Program-made: the position numbers and the translations under genes
Notes under the pieces: generated by a model
What the model saw: the letters and a program-made list of their open reading frames with translations, nothing else
Told to the model about the DNA's origin: nothing
The model's database searches: none
Origin: Sedimentibacter acidaminivorans
GTDB lineage: Bacteria > Bacillota > Clostridia > Tissierellales > Sedimentibacteraceae
Length of the DNA stretch: 64,000 nucleotides
Assembly (NCBI RefSeq): GCF_017873955.1
Contig: NZ_JAGGKS010000005.1
Coordinates: 240,171-304,170 of the forward strand
Reading direction: 5' to 3'
Shown: positions 54,646 through 63,685 of the stretch, in pieces
Layout of the letters: each line of letters starts with the position of its first letter
Position numbering within the stretch: position 1 is the stretch's first letter

Positions 54646-55440
54646 ATGTATAGTTTTACAAAAACAATGGATCAAGTCATGTCATTACAAGGGAATAAAA
54701 CAATATTTTATGGCGCAGAAATGCTAAATACTGTTTGGGAAACAAAGCCAGAAATTATAGCAAAATTACTTCCGGCACCATTAAAACCAGTAGCTAATAA
54801 ACCATTGGTTTCCACTTTTGTAGCCAATTACCCTAAAACAAGTTTTTGTCCTCCATACAAAGAGGCTGGATTGTTTATCCTTGCAGAATGTGATGGAGTA
54901 GTAGGTAGATATTGCTTATCCATGCCAATAACTGATGGAATGGCAATGTCAATGGGGAGAGAAGTTTGTGGATTGCCAAAAAAAATGGCAAATATAGAGT
55001 TTGAAGTTAAAGATGGAAAAGCAGAAGGAAAAATTAGTCGTAATGGTATAGAATTTTTCTCAGTTAGTGCTGATATTTCAGGAAAGTTAAATGAAAATGC
55101 TACAGTTGAAGAACTTAATGAAGCAATAAATCCATTCATGTATAATATTACATATGCAAAATCAGCAGATGGTTGTGGATTCTTACTAAGCCCTACTTTA
55201 ATTAGACAAGAATTAGCTGTTGATGATATAATGGAAAACAAATTAGCTTCAGCTTCTGTAACAATGACAGATTCTCCACACGACCCATGGGCTGAATTAG
55301 AAGTAGTGAGAATGATAGGATCTCAATATATAGTTAGTACAAATACTTTACAGCCAGGTGAAAACTTGTATTTTAACAAAATTGACCCTATGAAATTTGT
55401 TCCATACTCATTCTTAAAATGGGATTGGTGGTCTAAGTAA
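54646..55440 (+). CDS. acetoacetate decarboxylase family protein
   Basis: A 264-residue member of the acetoacetate decarboxylase family. The Schiff-base lysine pair is intact (K112-K113 in GREVCGLPKKMA), and E81 and E105 stand where the catalytic acidic residues are expected. The sequence otherwise differs from solvent-forming Adc, and no CoA-transferase genes (ctfAB) are near. Some family members are aldolase-dehydratases or lack decarboxylation, so acetone formation should not be assumed. It lies 36 bases after the enoate reductase gene with its own AGGAGG and is probably co-transcribed. Confidence 0.85.
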   Translation: MYSFTKTMDQVMSLQGNKTIFYGAEMLNTVWETKPEIIAKLLPAPLKPVANKPLVSTFVANYPKTSFCPPYKEAGLFILAECDGVVGRYCLSMPITDGMAMSMGREVCGLPKKMANIEFEVKDGKAEGKISRNGIEFFSVSADISGKLNENATVEELNEAINPFMYNITYAKSADGCGFLLSPTLIRQELAVDDIMENKLASASVTMTDSPHDPWAELEVVRMIGSQYIVSTNTLQPGENLYFNKIDPMKFVPYSFLKWDWWSK

Positions 55441-55444
55441 CAAA

Positions 55445-55482
55445 AAATTATATTGATTATTTCAAAATAATCAATATAATTT
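55445..55482 (+). terminator. terminator after the decarboxylase-like gene
   Basis: Arms 55445-55462 and 55465-55482 are perfectly complementary (18 bp) around CA. The arms are AT-rich and end in AATTT, without a long T-run. Confidence 0.7.
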
Positions 55483-55555
55483 CTAATGTTATGTTATAAT
55501 TTTTCTTATTTGGGTATATAGTAATGAGTAGAATTAACATAACAGGAGGAAAAAT

Positions 55556-56377
55556 ATGGTTCAATTGATATCGCGGCTATCTCCAGTATCTCAAGCACTT
55601 ATTGCAACATTATTTACTTGGTTTATTACTGCCCTTGGAGCTGGCTTAGTTTTCTTTTTTAAAAAAATTAATAAAAGTGTATTAAATGCAATGTTGGGAT
55701 TTGCTGCAGGGGTTATGATTGCTGCTAGTTTTTGGTCACTATTATCACCTAGTATTGAAATGGCAGAGGAATTAGGTCAAATACCTTGGTTAACGGCTGC
55801 TATAGGATTTTTATCTGGTGGAGCTTTTCTTTTTTTAGTTGATAAGTTACTACCTCATTTGCATTTAGGATTAGATACTTCTAAAGCAGAGGGAATAAAA
55901 ACAAGTTGGCAAAGAAGTGTTCTTCTGGTATTAGCTATAACATTGCATAATATTCCGGAAGGTTTAGCAGTAGGTGTTGCTTTTGGTGCAGTTGCCTATG
56001 GTTTGCCTTCTGCATCAATTGGTGGCGCTATAGCATTGGCAATTGGTATAGGGTTGCAAAATTTCCCAGAAGGTGCAGCTGTTTCTATCCCATTGAGAAG
56101 AGAAGGATTTTCTCGTAGTAAAGCATTTATATACGGGCAGGCGTCAGGAATAGTTGAACCAATTTCAGGTGTAATAGGGGCACTTGCGGTAATATCAATG
56201 CGTACGATTCTGCCATATGCATTAGCATTTGCAGCTGGAGCTATGATTTATGTTGTTGTTGAAGAGCTGATTCCTGAAGCACAACAAGGAGATGAACACT
56301 CAAGAACAGAAATAGCAACGATAGGTTGCATGGTTGGATTTGCAGTGATGATGATATTAGATGTTGCTTTGGGTTAA
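55556..56377 (+). CDS. ZIP family divalent metal transporter
   Basis: A 273-residue membrane protein with eight helices, of the bacterial ZIP (ZupT/GufA-like) group. The metal-binding signatures in the fourth and fifth helices are intact: [16 protein letters not shown] and [18 protein letters not shown]. The C-terminal [12 protein letters not shown] is also typical. It imports zinc, iron or other divalent metals. AGGAGG precedes the ATG. No metal-responsive operator or riboswitch is apparent. Confidence 0.93.
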   Translation: MVQLISRLSPVSQALIATLFTWFITALGAGLVFFFKKINKSVLNAMLGFAAGVMIAASFWSLLSPSIEMAEELGQIPWLTAAIGFLSGGAFLFLVDKLLPHLHLGLDTSKAEGIKTSWQRSVLLVLAITLHNIPEGLAVGVAFGAVAYGLPSASIGGAIALAIGIGLQNFPEGAAVSIPLRREGFSRSKAFIYGQASGIVEPISGVIGALAVISMRTILPYALAFAAGAMIYVVVEELIPEAQQGDEHSRTEIATIGCMVGFAVMMILDVALG

Positions 56378-56484
56378 AAATATTATAGAACATTTGATTG
56401 TATAAATAAACTAAGTACTATATTAGTGTATAATGTATAGTATTTTAATAAAAGGTTTTATGGTAATAATATAACGATTTTAAT

Positions 56485-56549
56485 AAAAGCAGTTGAAGAT
56501 ATATAACTAAAGTTATGAGATATAGTTATAGTATCTTTCAATTGCTTTT
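56485..56549. terminator. bidirectional terminator between ZIP and DctP-like genes
   Basis: AAAAGCA-G-TTGAA (from 56485) pairs with TTCAA-T-TGCTTTT (to 56549), with ATAACTA/TAGTTAT pairing further in. It ends both converging genes. Confidence 0.7.
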
Positions 56550-56552
56550 GTG

Positions 56553-57881
56553 TTAATGTTTAAAGTTATCACTATTTTCCATATAAGTATATACCAAATC
56601 TAAGTCATCAATATCTTCACAAATTTTTTCATATATAGGAAATGCGAGACATCTCATTTCACGCAATACGTCTTCTGGTAAATCAATTATTTTCATACCA
56701 TTATCCATAAGTACTTTTTTATTTTCTTCAATACGTTCAATTGACTTTTCTTTTGCATATTCGGTTGCCCGCTTAGCTGCTTCATCAATTATAGATTTTT
56801 CACTTGCTGTTAAGCTGTTGTAAAATTCATCACTTGTTATAAGGGCTAATAAATGTGGTAAATGACAAGTGTTTATTATATAATCTTGAACATCATATAA
56901 CTTAAAACCAGCTATGACATCATATGGATTCTCTTGAGCATCTATATAGTTAAACTTTAAACTTGTGTATATTTCACTAGATGGAAGTGGAATTACAGTT
57001 GCACCTAGTGATTTCCAAAAAGCTTCGTGATTACGATTTTGTATTGTTCTAATTTTAATTCCTTTGAAGTCATCTATGCTATTAATTTCTTTGTTAGATG
57101 ACATTTGTCTAAACAATATGTCAGACATCCCCAATAGTTTATATCCAGAATCTATATATGCATTATCTATTTTTTTTGTGAACTCATCATTATTAATTAG
57201 ATTTCTTAAATTTGATATATCGTTATAAACCATGGGCATATCATATAAAGCTAACTCTGGAATAAAATCAACCTCATGAGCGGTGGTTTGAATTATAAAG
57301 TTGGGACTTCCATTTTGTATTATGGTTTTAAACATTTCCCTGTCTGCACCCATCTTTCCATCAGTGAATACTTCTATATTTATTTTTCCATTACTTAACT
57401 CATAAACTTCATCAGCAAATTTTTTTCCATATAAATAAGTCACAGTATCTTTAGGACTATCTATACCTAATGTCAATGACATATTTCTAACATCTTCTTG
57501 TATCAAATCAGAAGTATCAATTTTCATGATTTCGTATGATGGTAAATTAATAACTTGATTATAATTTGGTGATTTATTTTTTAATTGTAGAGGATTCAAA
57601 ATTAATTTTAATTTACACAATAGACCAGGATGAATTTGTAAATTGTTTATTTGTACAGGATAATATCCTAGAGAATTAATTTCAACTTTAAACTCATTAA
57701 ATTCATCTGGTGCAGATAATTTTATGTATGCATTTTCCACAGGGCTTCCGTCTTGTGAAAATATTTTAATATCTAAAAATGATTTTGAAATTTGATTATT
57801 ATTTTTATATGAGGTATCAAGACTTATAATACAATTGCTTTCTTTTGAATATATGTAATCCCAATAATACAATTCTAACAC
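56553..57881 (-). CDS. orphan DctP-like solute-binding protein with N-terminal beta-sandwich domain, no signal peptide
   Basis: A 442-residue fusion. Residues about 15-95 look like a carboxypeptidase-regulatory/Ig-type beta domain (DIKIFSQDGSPVENAYIKL, with the DGxPVxxAxV pattern). Residues about 130-440 are a TRAP-type DctP domain (LTLGIDSPKDTVTYLYGKKFADE in part, FKGIKIRTIQN, IDAQENPYD). There is no signal peptide or lipobox and no dctQ/dctM gene nearby, so it does not look like a normal TRAP importer part. The start is uncertain: GTG 57881 is very close to AAGGA, and a TTG at 57872 is better spaced. It might be a cytoplasmic ligand sensor. Confidence 0.75.
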   Translation of the reverse strand: MLELYYWDYIYSKESNCIISLDTSYKNNNQISKSFLDIKIFSQDGSPVENAYIKLSAPDEFNEFKVEINSLGYYPVQINNLQIHPGLLCKLKLILNPLQLKNKSPNYNQVINLPSYEIMKIDTSDLIQEDVRNMSLTLGIDSPKDTVTYLYGKKFADEVYELSNGKINIEVFTDGKMGADREMFKTIIQNGSPNFIIQTTAHEVDFIPELALYDMPMVYNDISNLRNLINNDEFTKKIDNAYIDSGYKLLGMSDILFRQMSSNKEINSIDDFKGIKIRTIQNRNHEAFWKSLGATVIPLPSSEIYTSLKFNYIDAQENPYDVIAGFKLYDVQDYIINTCHLPHLLALITSDEFYNSLTASEKSIIDEAAKRATEYAKEKSIERIEENKKVLMDNGMKIIDLPEDVLREMRCLAFPIYEKICEDIDDLDLVYTYMENSDNFKH

Positions 57882-57991
57882 ATCCTTTTGTTCTATTTAA
57901 AATATATATATCAATATATTCATAAATTTAGGATTTGTAACAAAATATTTAAAAAGAATGTGTATTGTATCCTGCCTTTACACTTAACAGT

Positions 57992-58864
57992 TTATATAAA
58001 TAAACTAATCTGTTCATTTGCAGCTTTATCTTCAAATGTATTCAAATAAGAAAAAATATTATCTATTCCTATTAAAATATTATGTTTTTTACATTCCCGA
58101 TATAAAATCTTCATAAGTTTATTGTGATTATCGCTGTTGCACTCATATGAATTTCCATATGTTTTTATGTAACGTTGTTTCATATGAGGGAAATTTTCAT
58201 CTAGTTTTTGATAAAAATATTCTCTGTTTCCATCACGTAAAGTTAAACCGATACCAAAACACATAATACCATGGACATTTGCTTCAATGCAATAATTTAA
58301 AAGTCCTTTAAAGTTTTCTTCTGTGTCATTTATGAACGGCAGAAATGGTGACAACCAAACTACTGTGGGAATTCCATTTTCATTCATTATTTTCAAAGTT
58401 TCAAAACGTTCTTTAGTAGTTGAAACATTGGGTTCTATAATTTGGCATAAATTTTCATCAAATGTAGTTAGTGTCATTTGCACAACACATTTAGACTTTT
58501 TATTTATGCTTTTTAGTAAATCTAAATCCCTTAAAATTCTATTTGATTTGGTTAATATACTAAGTCCAAAACCATATTTATCTATAATTTCGAGACATTT
58601 ACGAGTGTACAAAAGTTCTTCTTCAATATGCATATAAGGATCACACATAGCACCTGTACCAATCATACATTTTTTGCGTTTGCGTTTTAATGCAGCTTCA
58701 AGCATTTGGGGTGCGTTCTTTTTAATTTCAATGTCACAGAAATCGTGCTTCATATTGTAACAGCTACTTCTACTGTCGCAATAAATGCATCCATGACTGC
58801 ACCCACGGTATATATTCATCCCATTTTTAGGTGATAGAATAGATTTATAATCTTGGTAATGCAT
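57992..58864 (-). CDS. SPL-family radical SAM protein
   Basis: A 290-residue radical SAM enzyme of the spore-photoproduct-lyase-like group. The cluster motif is CSHGCIYCD (CxxxCxxC), following SPKNGMNIYRG, and GTGAMCDPYMHIE matches the GxMxDPY segment of these proteins. It is shorter than SplB and lacks its conserved C-terminal cysteine context, so it is not called as spore photoproduct lyase; members of this subgroup are mostly uncharacterised. Start is ATG 58864 (GGGGTGG upstream). It lies 29 bases downstream of the GyrI-like gene in the same direction. Confidence 0.88.
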   Translation of the reverse strand: MHYQDYKSILSPKNGMNIYRGCSHGCIYCDSRSSCYNMKHDFCDIEIKKNAPQMLEAALKRKRKKCMIGTGAMCDPYMHIEEELLYTRKCLEIIDKYGFGLSILTKSNRILRDLDLLKSINKKSKCVVQMTLTTFDENLCQIIEPNVSTTKERFETLKIMNENGIPTVVWLSPFLPFINDTEENFKGLLNYCIEANVHGIMCFGIGLTLRDGNREYFYQKLDENFPHMKQRYIKTYGNSYECNSDNHNKLMKILYRECKKHNILIGIDNIFSYLNTFEDKAANEQISLFI

Positions 58865-58893
58865 TAAAACCACCCCAGTCCTTGTAATTTGTT

Positions 58894-59334
58894 TTATTTC
58901 AATGCTATATAAATATCAATATCAGCATTATCAAAATCGCTATTTAAGTATTCTTCAAAATCTCCTGTAAAGCTTCTATCCAAATCCATTTGCCATATTT
59001 CACCCCAAGCTTCAGCAACAGCTTTTTCCATATGTCCATGTACAGAAAATTTTGCATATTTTCCAGCAGGAATGATTTTTACAGTAAGATCTTTGTTATC
59101 TGCTTTTGAAACTTCATTACCTGCTGTAATGCAATATTCATCATTTGTATAGTCAGAATAAAGTCCTATAGCATATTCATTAACTTTGTTTTTGATTGCT
59201 GCATTTACTCCACCTTGGTATAACTTTTCCCACAAACCACTGATGATTTCTCCCATTTTAGGATTACTGTTAGATGTTGTTGCACTAACTCCTACAACTG
59301 TTTTTTCTTCTAAATTTACTATTTCGTAATTCAT
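58894..59334 (-). CDS. GyrI-like small-molecule-binding domain protein
   Basis: A stand-alone 146-residue SHS2/GyrI-like domain related to the effector domain of AraC/MerR multidrug regulators. MNYEIVNLEEKTVVGVSATT in outline, GLYSDYTNDEYCITAGNEV in part and KIIPAGKYAKFSVHG are characteristic. There is no DNA-binding part. GGAGG precedes the ATG. An operator-like palindrome shared with the adjacent WYL regulator lies upstream. Members of this family may bind or hydrolyse cytotoxic compounds. Confidence 0.88.
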   Translation of the reverse strand: MNYEIVNLEEKTVVGVSATTSNSNPKMGEIISGLWEKLYQGGVNAAIKNKVNEYAIGLYSDYTNDEYCITAGNEVSKADNKDLTVKIIPAGKYAKFSVHGHMEKAVAEAWGEIWQMDLDRSFTGDFEEYLNSDFDNADIDIYIALK

Positions 59335-59365
59335 TCTAAATAACCTCCATTTATTTGATAAGGCT

Positions 59366-59403
59366 ATTATAAATCATGTAATTTGACAACATCATGTCAT
59401 ATT
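59366..59403 (-). promoter_or_regulatory. operator and -10 of the GyrI-like gene
   Basis: On the plus strand AATTTGAC-N8-GTCATATT occupies 59380-59403. A TATAAT -10 box for the minus strand lies at 59366-59371, so the palindrome covers the -35 zone. The same ATATGAC-N8-GTCAnATT pattern occurs at 60327-60352 in front of the WYL regulator gene. Confidence 0.65.
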
Positions 59404-60298
59404 ATAAATAGTTATTAAGAATTTTTTGAAGTTTTATTTTTATTTCATGTCGTATTTCTTCTGGAGAGAGAACTTCGCAATCTTCGCCAAAAGATGCAAT
59501 ATAATTAAATATCCATTCACCTTTTGGATACATAATTTCCGCAATAAAGCTACCATCTTCAAGTTCAATATAAGTACTGAATTCATCATACACACGATAA
59601 GCCATTTTTTTCGAAAGCTTAAGCTTAAGAACAATTAACTCATCATTTAGAATTTTTTTCTCACTAAATATTTGTGAAGGTGCTTTTTTTTGAAAAGTTT
59701 CATCTGAAATTGATAATTCTTTTATACGGGTCAATTTAAAAAATCTATTATCACATCTTTTGCTACAATATCCATAAAGATACCAACTTTGACCTTTAAA
59801 ACAAAGCTTTAAAGGACAAACATGACGGTTTGTATTTTCACCTTTGCCACTTGAATAAGAAAATGAAACAGTATTTTTACTTAATATTGCAGATTTTAGA
59901 TTGCAAAACAGATTTTTTTCTTCATCAGCATTATACCAAGCTGCAAAATCTACTTCTATCCAATCTGTATTAGTTTCACCAAATAAACTACTTAGTTTTT
60001 CAAGAGCATTATCTGTTTCACTTAGATTGACAGAATTTACAGCTTTTAAAGAAGATAAAATATTGTTTTTTTCTTCATTGGTTAATACAGTTTTGTTTAG
60101 AACAAAGTCAGATAAAAGAGAAATACCTCCTCCTTTACCTTTGCTCATATATACAGGAATACCTGCAGAGGAGAGTGTTTCAATATCACGATAAATTGTT
60201 CTTGTTGATACTTCAAACTTCTTAGCAAGTTCTTTTGATGTTACTAATTTTTTATCAAGTAGTATATATACTATTTCAAACAACCTATTAATTTGCAT
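59402..60298 (-). CDS. YafY-type HTH-WYL transcriptional regulator
   Basis: A 298-residue regulator with an HTH_11 winged helix at the N-terminus (SKELAKKFEVSTRTIYRDIETLSSAGIPVY in outline), a WYL domain in the middle (CPLKLCFKGQSWYLYGYC) and a C-terminal WCX extension. WYL domains sense small ligands. Its gene and the downstream GyrI-like gene are preceded by matching palindromes, so it probably represses or activates both. The start ATG 60298 follows a GGTGATAAA sequence, a weak ribosome-binding site. Confidence 0.9.
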   Translation of the reverse strand: MQINRLFEIVYILLDKKLVTSKELAKKFEVSTRTIYRDIETLSSAGIPVYMSKGKGGGISLLSDFVLNKTVLTNEEKNNILSSLKAVNSVNLSETDNALEKLSSLFGETNTDWIEVDFAAWYNADEEKNLFCNLKSAILSKNTVSFSYSSGKGENTNRHVCPLKLCFKGQSWYLYGYCSKRCDNRFFKLTRIKELSISDETFQKKAPSQIFSEKKILNDELIVLKLKLSKKMAYRVYDEFSTYIELEDGSFIAEIMYPKGEWIFNYIASFGEDCEVLSPEEIRHEIKIKLQKILNNYL

Positions 60299-60313
60299 TT
60301 TATCACCCAGTTA

Positions 60314-60352
60314 AAGTATACGCCTTAAATATGACAATAACAAGTCATATTT
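60314..60352 (-). promoter_or_regulatory. promoter and operator of the WYL regulator gene
   Basis: On the minus strand a promoter TTGTTA-17-TATACT is read from 60342 down to 60314. The palindrome AAATATGAC-N8-GTCATATTT (60327-60352) covers its -35 box, the expected place for autoregulation. The same region may also control the divergent tocopherol-cyclase-like gene. Confidence 0.65.
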
Positions 60353-60445
60353 ATCGAATGTTATGCAATTTTGTATTTAATTACTAATTAATGTCCATAC
60401 TATAAACTTATAAAAGAAATTTATTTTGCCAACTTGGAGGGATGC

Positions 60446-61417
60446 ATGTTTTTAAAATATATAAATGAACCAATTTTATATCAAGGAAGAAATAAATGTA
60501 GAAAATATTTTGAAGGATGGTATTTTAAACATATATCTAATGATTTAAAAAATACCATTTGTATAATCCCTGGAATAACCAAAGATGAATGTGACCCTCA
60601 TGCTTTTGTTCAAACTATCATCAATAGAAATATAGGAGATGAGTTAAGAGTAACTACTCATTATTATAGATATTCAATTAATGATTTTAAATATACTGAT
60701 GTTCCATTTAGTATAAAAATTGGAGAAAATATGTTTGCGAGTAATGGGATAGAGCTTACATTGGAGGATGATGAATTCTCGATATCAGGGAAAATTAACT
60801 ATTCAAGTTTTACAAAAATTAAAACTAATATTATATATCCTAATATTATGGGTTGTTTTGCATATTTGCCAATCATGGAATGTTATCATGGCATTGTTAG
60901 TATGAATCATTATCTTGATGGTTCACTGTTTTTAAATGAAGAGGAAATCAATTTTAATGAGGGTAAAGGTTATATAGAAAAGGATTGGGGAACGTCCTTT
61001 CCAAAGGAATATGTATGGATGCAATGCAACCATTTCAAAGATAAAGATGCGAGCATTATGTGTTCAATCGCTGATATTCCTTTTTTAGGAACATCATTTC
61101 AAGGATTTATATGTAATTTATCTTTTTCTGGACGAGAATACAGATTTGCTAGCTATAATAATAGCAAAATATTAAATATTAATTGCAGTTATAATATGTT
61201 TGAAGTTACAATAGTTAAGGGTAACTTAAAATTGGAAATTAATGCAAAAATGGATAAAGGAGGTGTTTTGAAAGCTCCCCAATATGGAACTATGAAAAGA
61301 ACAATAAAAGAAGGAGTTAACGGAGTAATTAGTTTAAAGTTAGCAAAAAAAAATAACGAAATTTTGTATGTTGGTGAAGGAAAGCCTTGTGGAATTGAAA
61401 TTGTTAAAAATAGTTAG
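60446..61417 (+). CDS. tocopherol-cyclase-like lipocalin-fold protein
   Basis: A 323-residue protein of the tocopherol cyclase-like family (PF14249 type), not expected to make tocopherol in this organism. KYFEGWYFKH at the N-terminus, GYIEKDWGTSFPKEYVWMQCNHF in part and GSxFxGF-like segments are characteristic. Bacterial members are of unknown function, possibly lipid or carotenoid binding. Start is ATG 60446 with GGAGGG (60436-60441); the TTG at 60434 lies before that site. It is divergent from the WYL regulator, which may control it. Confidence 0.85.
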   Translation: MFLKYINEPILYQGRNKCRKYFEGWYFKHISNDLKNTICIIPGITKDECDPHAFVQTIINRNIGDELRVTTHYYRYSINDFKYTDVPFSIKIGENMFASNGIELTLEDDEFSISGKINYSSFTKIKTNIIYPNIMGCFAYLPIMECYHGIVSMNHYLDGSLFLNEEEINFNEGKGYIEKDWGTSFPKEYVWMQCNHFKDKDASIMCSIADIPFLGTSFQGFICNLSFSGREYRFASYNNSKILNINCSYNMFEVTIVKGNLKLEINAKMDKGGVLKAPQYGTMKRTIKEGVNGVISLKLAKKNNEILYVGEGKPCGIEIVKNS

Positions 61418-61515
61418 AAGATAGGGCGAAGAGGGATCCGCTTGAGATGATATAAAATTCAATATTTATAAACCTTGAAATCAGCTATTAAAAAATATAT
61501 AATATTTATAAATTA

Positions 61516-61544
61516 TTGACTGTAACCAGAAATATCTCTAATTT
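61516..61544 (+). promoter_or_regulatory. sigma-A-like promoter for the AcoR-type gene
   Basis: TTGACT (61516-61521), 17 bases, TAATTT (61539-61544), about 35 bases before the ATG at 61578. Confidence 0.55.
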
Positions 61545-61577
61545 CGATACTTTTAAGATAAAAACTCAGGGAGACAT

Positions 61578-63506
61578 ATGGAAGAATATAAGAAATTTAT
61601 AGAAAAATCATGGAAAAAATTTATAGAAACTGGCGATATAGACAATGGAGTAAGAACTGAAATAGCAGAATCGTGGAAAAGGTGCAAAAGCTATGGTGTA
61701 GATCCAATTAATAAAAATGTCCGCCCGAAGTATAGTGTGGATGCTGACCATAAAACATATGAAAATGAAGAACTGATTTCAGTAGCTAGACCTATAATGG
61801 AAAATGTGTATAATATTGTGAGAGGTTCTGAATTTGCTATAATATTGACTGATAAAGATGGATATATTATTGAAGTTATCGGCGATGAAGATATGCTGAA
61901 AAAAATGGATGATTTGAATTTTGTAAAAGGTGAGTTGTGGACTGAAAAGGCAGTTGGAACTAATGCAATAGGGACTGCTCTATATATAAACAAAGCAATA
62001 CAGACAATAGGAGCAGACCATTACAGTATAACCCAGCATTCTTGGACTTGCTCAGCCTCGCCTATTCATGATGAAGAAGGAAATATAATTGGATGTATTA
62101 ATATGTCTGGAAATTATTATAATGCACACTCACATACTTTAGGTATAGTAACAGCAGCAGCGCATTCAATACAAAAGCAATTAGCTTTAACTATTGCAAA
62201 TAATTTAATGAATGTTACATTTAATTCCACCTGTGAGGGAATGATTGCTTTAGATGAAAAATTAGATATTAAAAAGGTTAATGGAAAAGCACTTGAAATA
62301 TTGAATATAAGTTTTGAAGATATTCTTAATATAAATATAAAAGAGACCTTAAGAAATGTTAGTTTTGATAAGATAATAACTCTAGATTATAAGGTTTATA
62401 ATAATGTTGAGTGTGATTTCTATATAAAAAATAATAGAGTTAGGTGTATTATAAATGCAGTACCTATGAAAGTAAATGAAAAGTTTGTTGGAGTTGTAAT
62501 AACCTTTAGAAAAACACAAGATGTACACAAACTAGTAAGCAAAGTAGTAGGTTATAAAGCGTCATATAACTTTGATGATATAATAACTAAAAATTCAAAG
62601 ATGAAAGATATGATTGAATTTGCAAAAAAAGCATCTAAGAGTGACTGCAATATATTGATCGAAGGAGAGAGTGGTACTGGAAAAGAACTTATTTCTCAAT
62701 CTATTCACAATTATAGCGACAGATCTTCAGGCCCTTTCGTGGCAATAAATTGTGCTTCTATACCAAGAGAACTTGTGGAAAGTGAACTATTTGGATATGA
62801 AAAAGGTGCTTTTACAGGAGCTTCTAAGGAAGGACATCCGGGAAAATTCGAAATAGCTGATGAAGGAACGATTTTTTTAGATGAAATTGGCGAACTGCCT
62901 TTAGATATGCAAACAAAACTTTTGAGGGTTTTAGATAATAATAAAATCACTAGAGTTGGAGGAACATATGAAAAGCAGCTTAATGTCAGAGTTATTGTTG
63001 CTACTAATAGAGATTTAAAGGAAGAAATCAAAAAGAAAAATTTTAGAAAAGACCTTTATTACAGATTAAGTGTGATGAATATAAAAACAATACCATTAAA
63101 TGATAGAAAAGAAGATATAGAGATTCTCGTAAAATATTTTTTGAAAAAATTAGATATTAAAAATGGTCAGGTAGGTAAAAAAGTAAGCACATACTATATT
63201 AATAAGCTTAAGGAACATAATTGGAGTGGAAATGTAAGAGAGCTTAGAAATGTGGTTGAAAGAGACTATTATTTAAGTGATATAAGTCTAGATTTATCTA
63301 ATTATATTGATGAAGAATCTTTCAGTGGGAATGATGTTGAAAAAGCAAAAATAAATGTGGTACCTATGAAATCCATAGAAAAAGAAATCATAGAAAATGC
63401 ATTAAAGAAATATAACGGCAATATAGTTAAAACCTCTCAGGTTTTGAATATTGGTAGGTCTACATTATACAGAAAAATAAAAAAGTATAATATAATTGTA
63501 AAGTGA
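61578..63506 (+). CDS. AcoR-type sigma-54-dependent activator (GAF-PAS-AAA-Fis)
   Basis: A 642-residue enhancer-binding protein. The N-terminus has the AcoR/DhaR pattern SWKRCKSYGVDP, then a GAF domain (about 60-200: GELWTEKAVGTNAIGTAL in part, SCSASPIHDEEG-like segment), a PAS domain (about 215-320), and an AAA+ domain with Walker A GESGTGKE (about 362) and an intact GAFTGA loop (about 410). The Fis-type HTH is NIVKTSQVLNIGRSTLYRKIKKYN in part. AcoR-type proteins activate acetoin, diol or alcohol catabolism. A -24/-12 promoter and an alcohol dehydrogenase start lie directly downstream, so that is the likely target. Confidence 0.93.
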   Translation: MEEYKKFIEKSWKKFIETGDIDNGVRTEIAESWKRCKSYGVDPINKNVRPKYSVDADHKTYENEELISVARPIMENVYNIVRGSEFAIILTDKDGYIIEVIGDEDMLKKMDDLNFVKGELWTEKAVGTNAIGTALYINKAIQTIGADHYSITQHSWTCSASPIHDEEGNIIGCINMSGNYYNAHSHTLGIVTAAAHSIQKQLALTIANNLMNVTFNSTCEGMIALDEKLDIKKVNGKALEILNISFEDILNINIKETLRNVSFDKIITLDYKVYNNVECDFYIKNNRVRCIINAVPMKVNEKFVGVVITFRKTQDVHKLVSKVVGYKASYNFDDIITKNSKMKDMIEFAKKASKSDCNILIEGESGTGKELISQSIHNYSDRSSGPFVAINCASIPRELVESELFGYEKGAFTGASKEGHPGKFEIADEGTIFLDEIGELPLDMQTKLLRVLDNNKITRVGGTYEKQLNVRVIVATNRDLKEEIKKKNFRKDLYYRLSVMNIKTIPLNDRKEDIEILVKYFLKKLDIKNGQVGKKVSTYYINKLKEHNWSGNVRELRNVVERDYYLSDISLDLSNYIDEESFSGNDVEKAKINVVPMKSIEKEIIENALKKYNGNIVKTSQVLNIGRSTLYRKIKKYNIIVK

Positions 63507-63577
63507 AAATTCAATTAGGGGAATTTTTAATTCGTACTTGAGATATAATAACATATAATACAAAAAGAAGAATTGAG

Positions 63578-63647
63578 TGTGTCGAAATGATACACACAAA
63601 TTGAATGTGCCAAAGTGATACAATTTTTAATGTATCACTTTGGCACA
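63578..63647 (+). promoter_or_regulatory. three enhancer-like palindromes (and terminator) downstream of the AcoR-type gene
   Basis: Three copies of a 17-base TGTryC-N5-GryACA dyad: TGTGTC-N5-GATACA (63578-63594), TGTGCC-N5-GATACA (63606-63622) and TGTATC-N5-GGCACA (63631-63647), with centres 28 and 25 bases apart, 50-110 bases upstream of the -24 box. This is the look of AcoR-type upstream activator sites. Sites two and three are mutual reverse complements, so the RNA also forms a perfect 17-bp hairpin followed by TTTTAAT that may end the regulator transcript. Confidence 0.75.
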
Positions 63648-63685
63648 TTTTAATTATAGAAGAGCCATTTTAGAATAATTGTGTA

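Noticed and set aside
54646..55440. Calling the Adc-like gene acetoacetate decarboxylase for acetone production
   Set aside because: The lysines are present, but there is no ctfAB and the sequence is divergent; other activities are known in this fold.
57992..58864. Spore photoproduct lyase (splB)
   Set aside because: The radical SAM motif and SPL-like segments are present, but the protein is short and lacks the overall SplB pattern.
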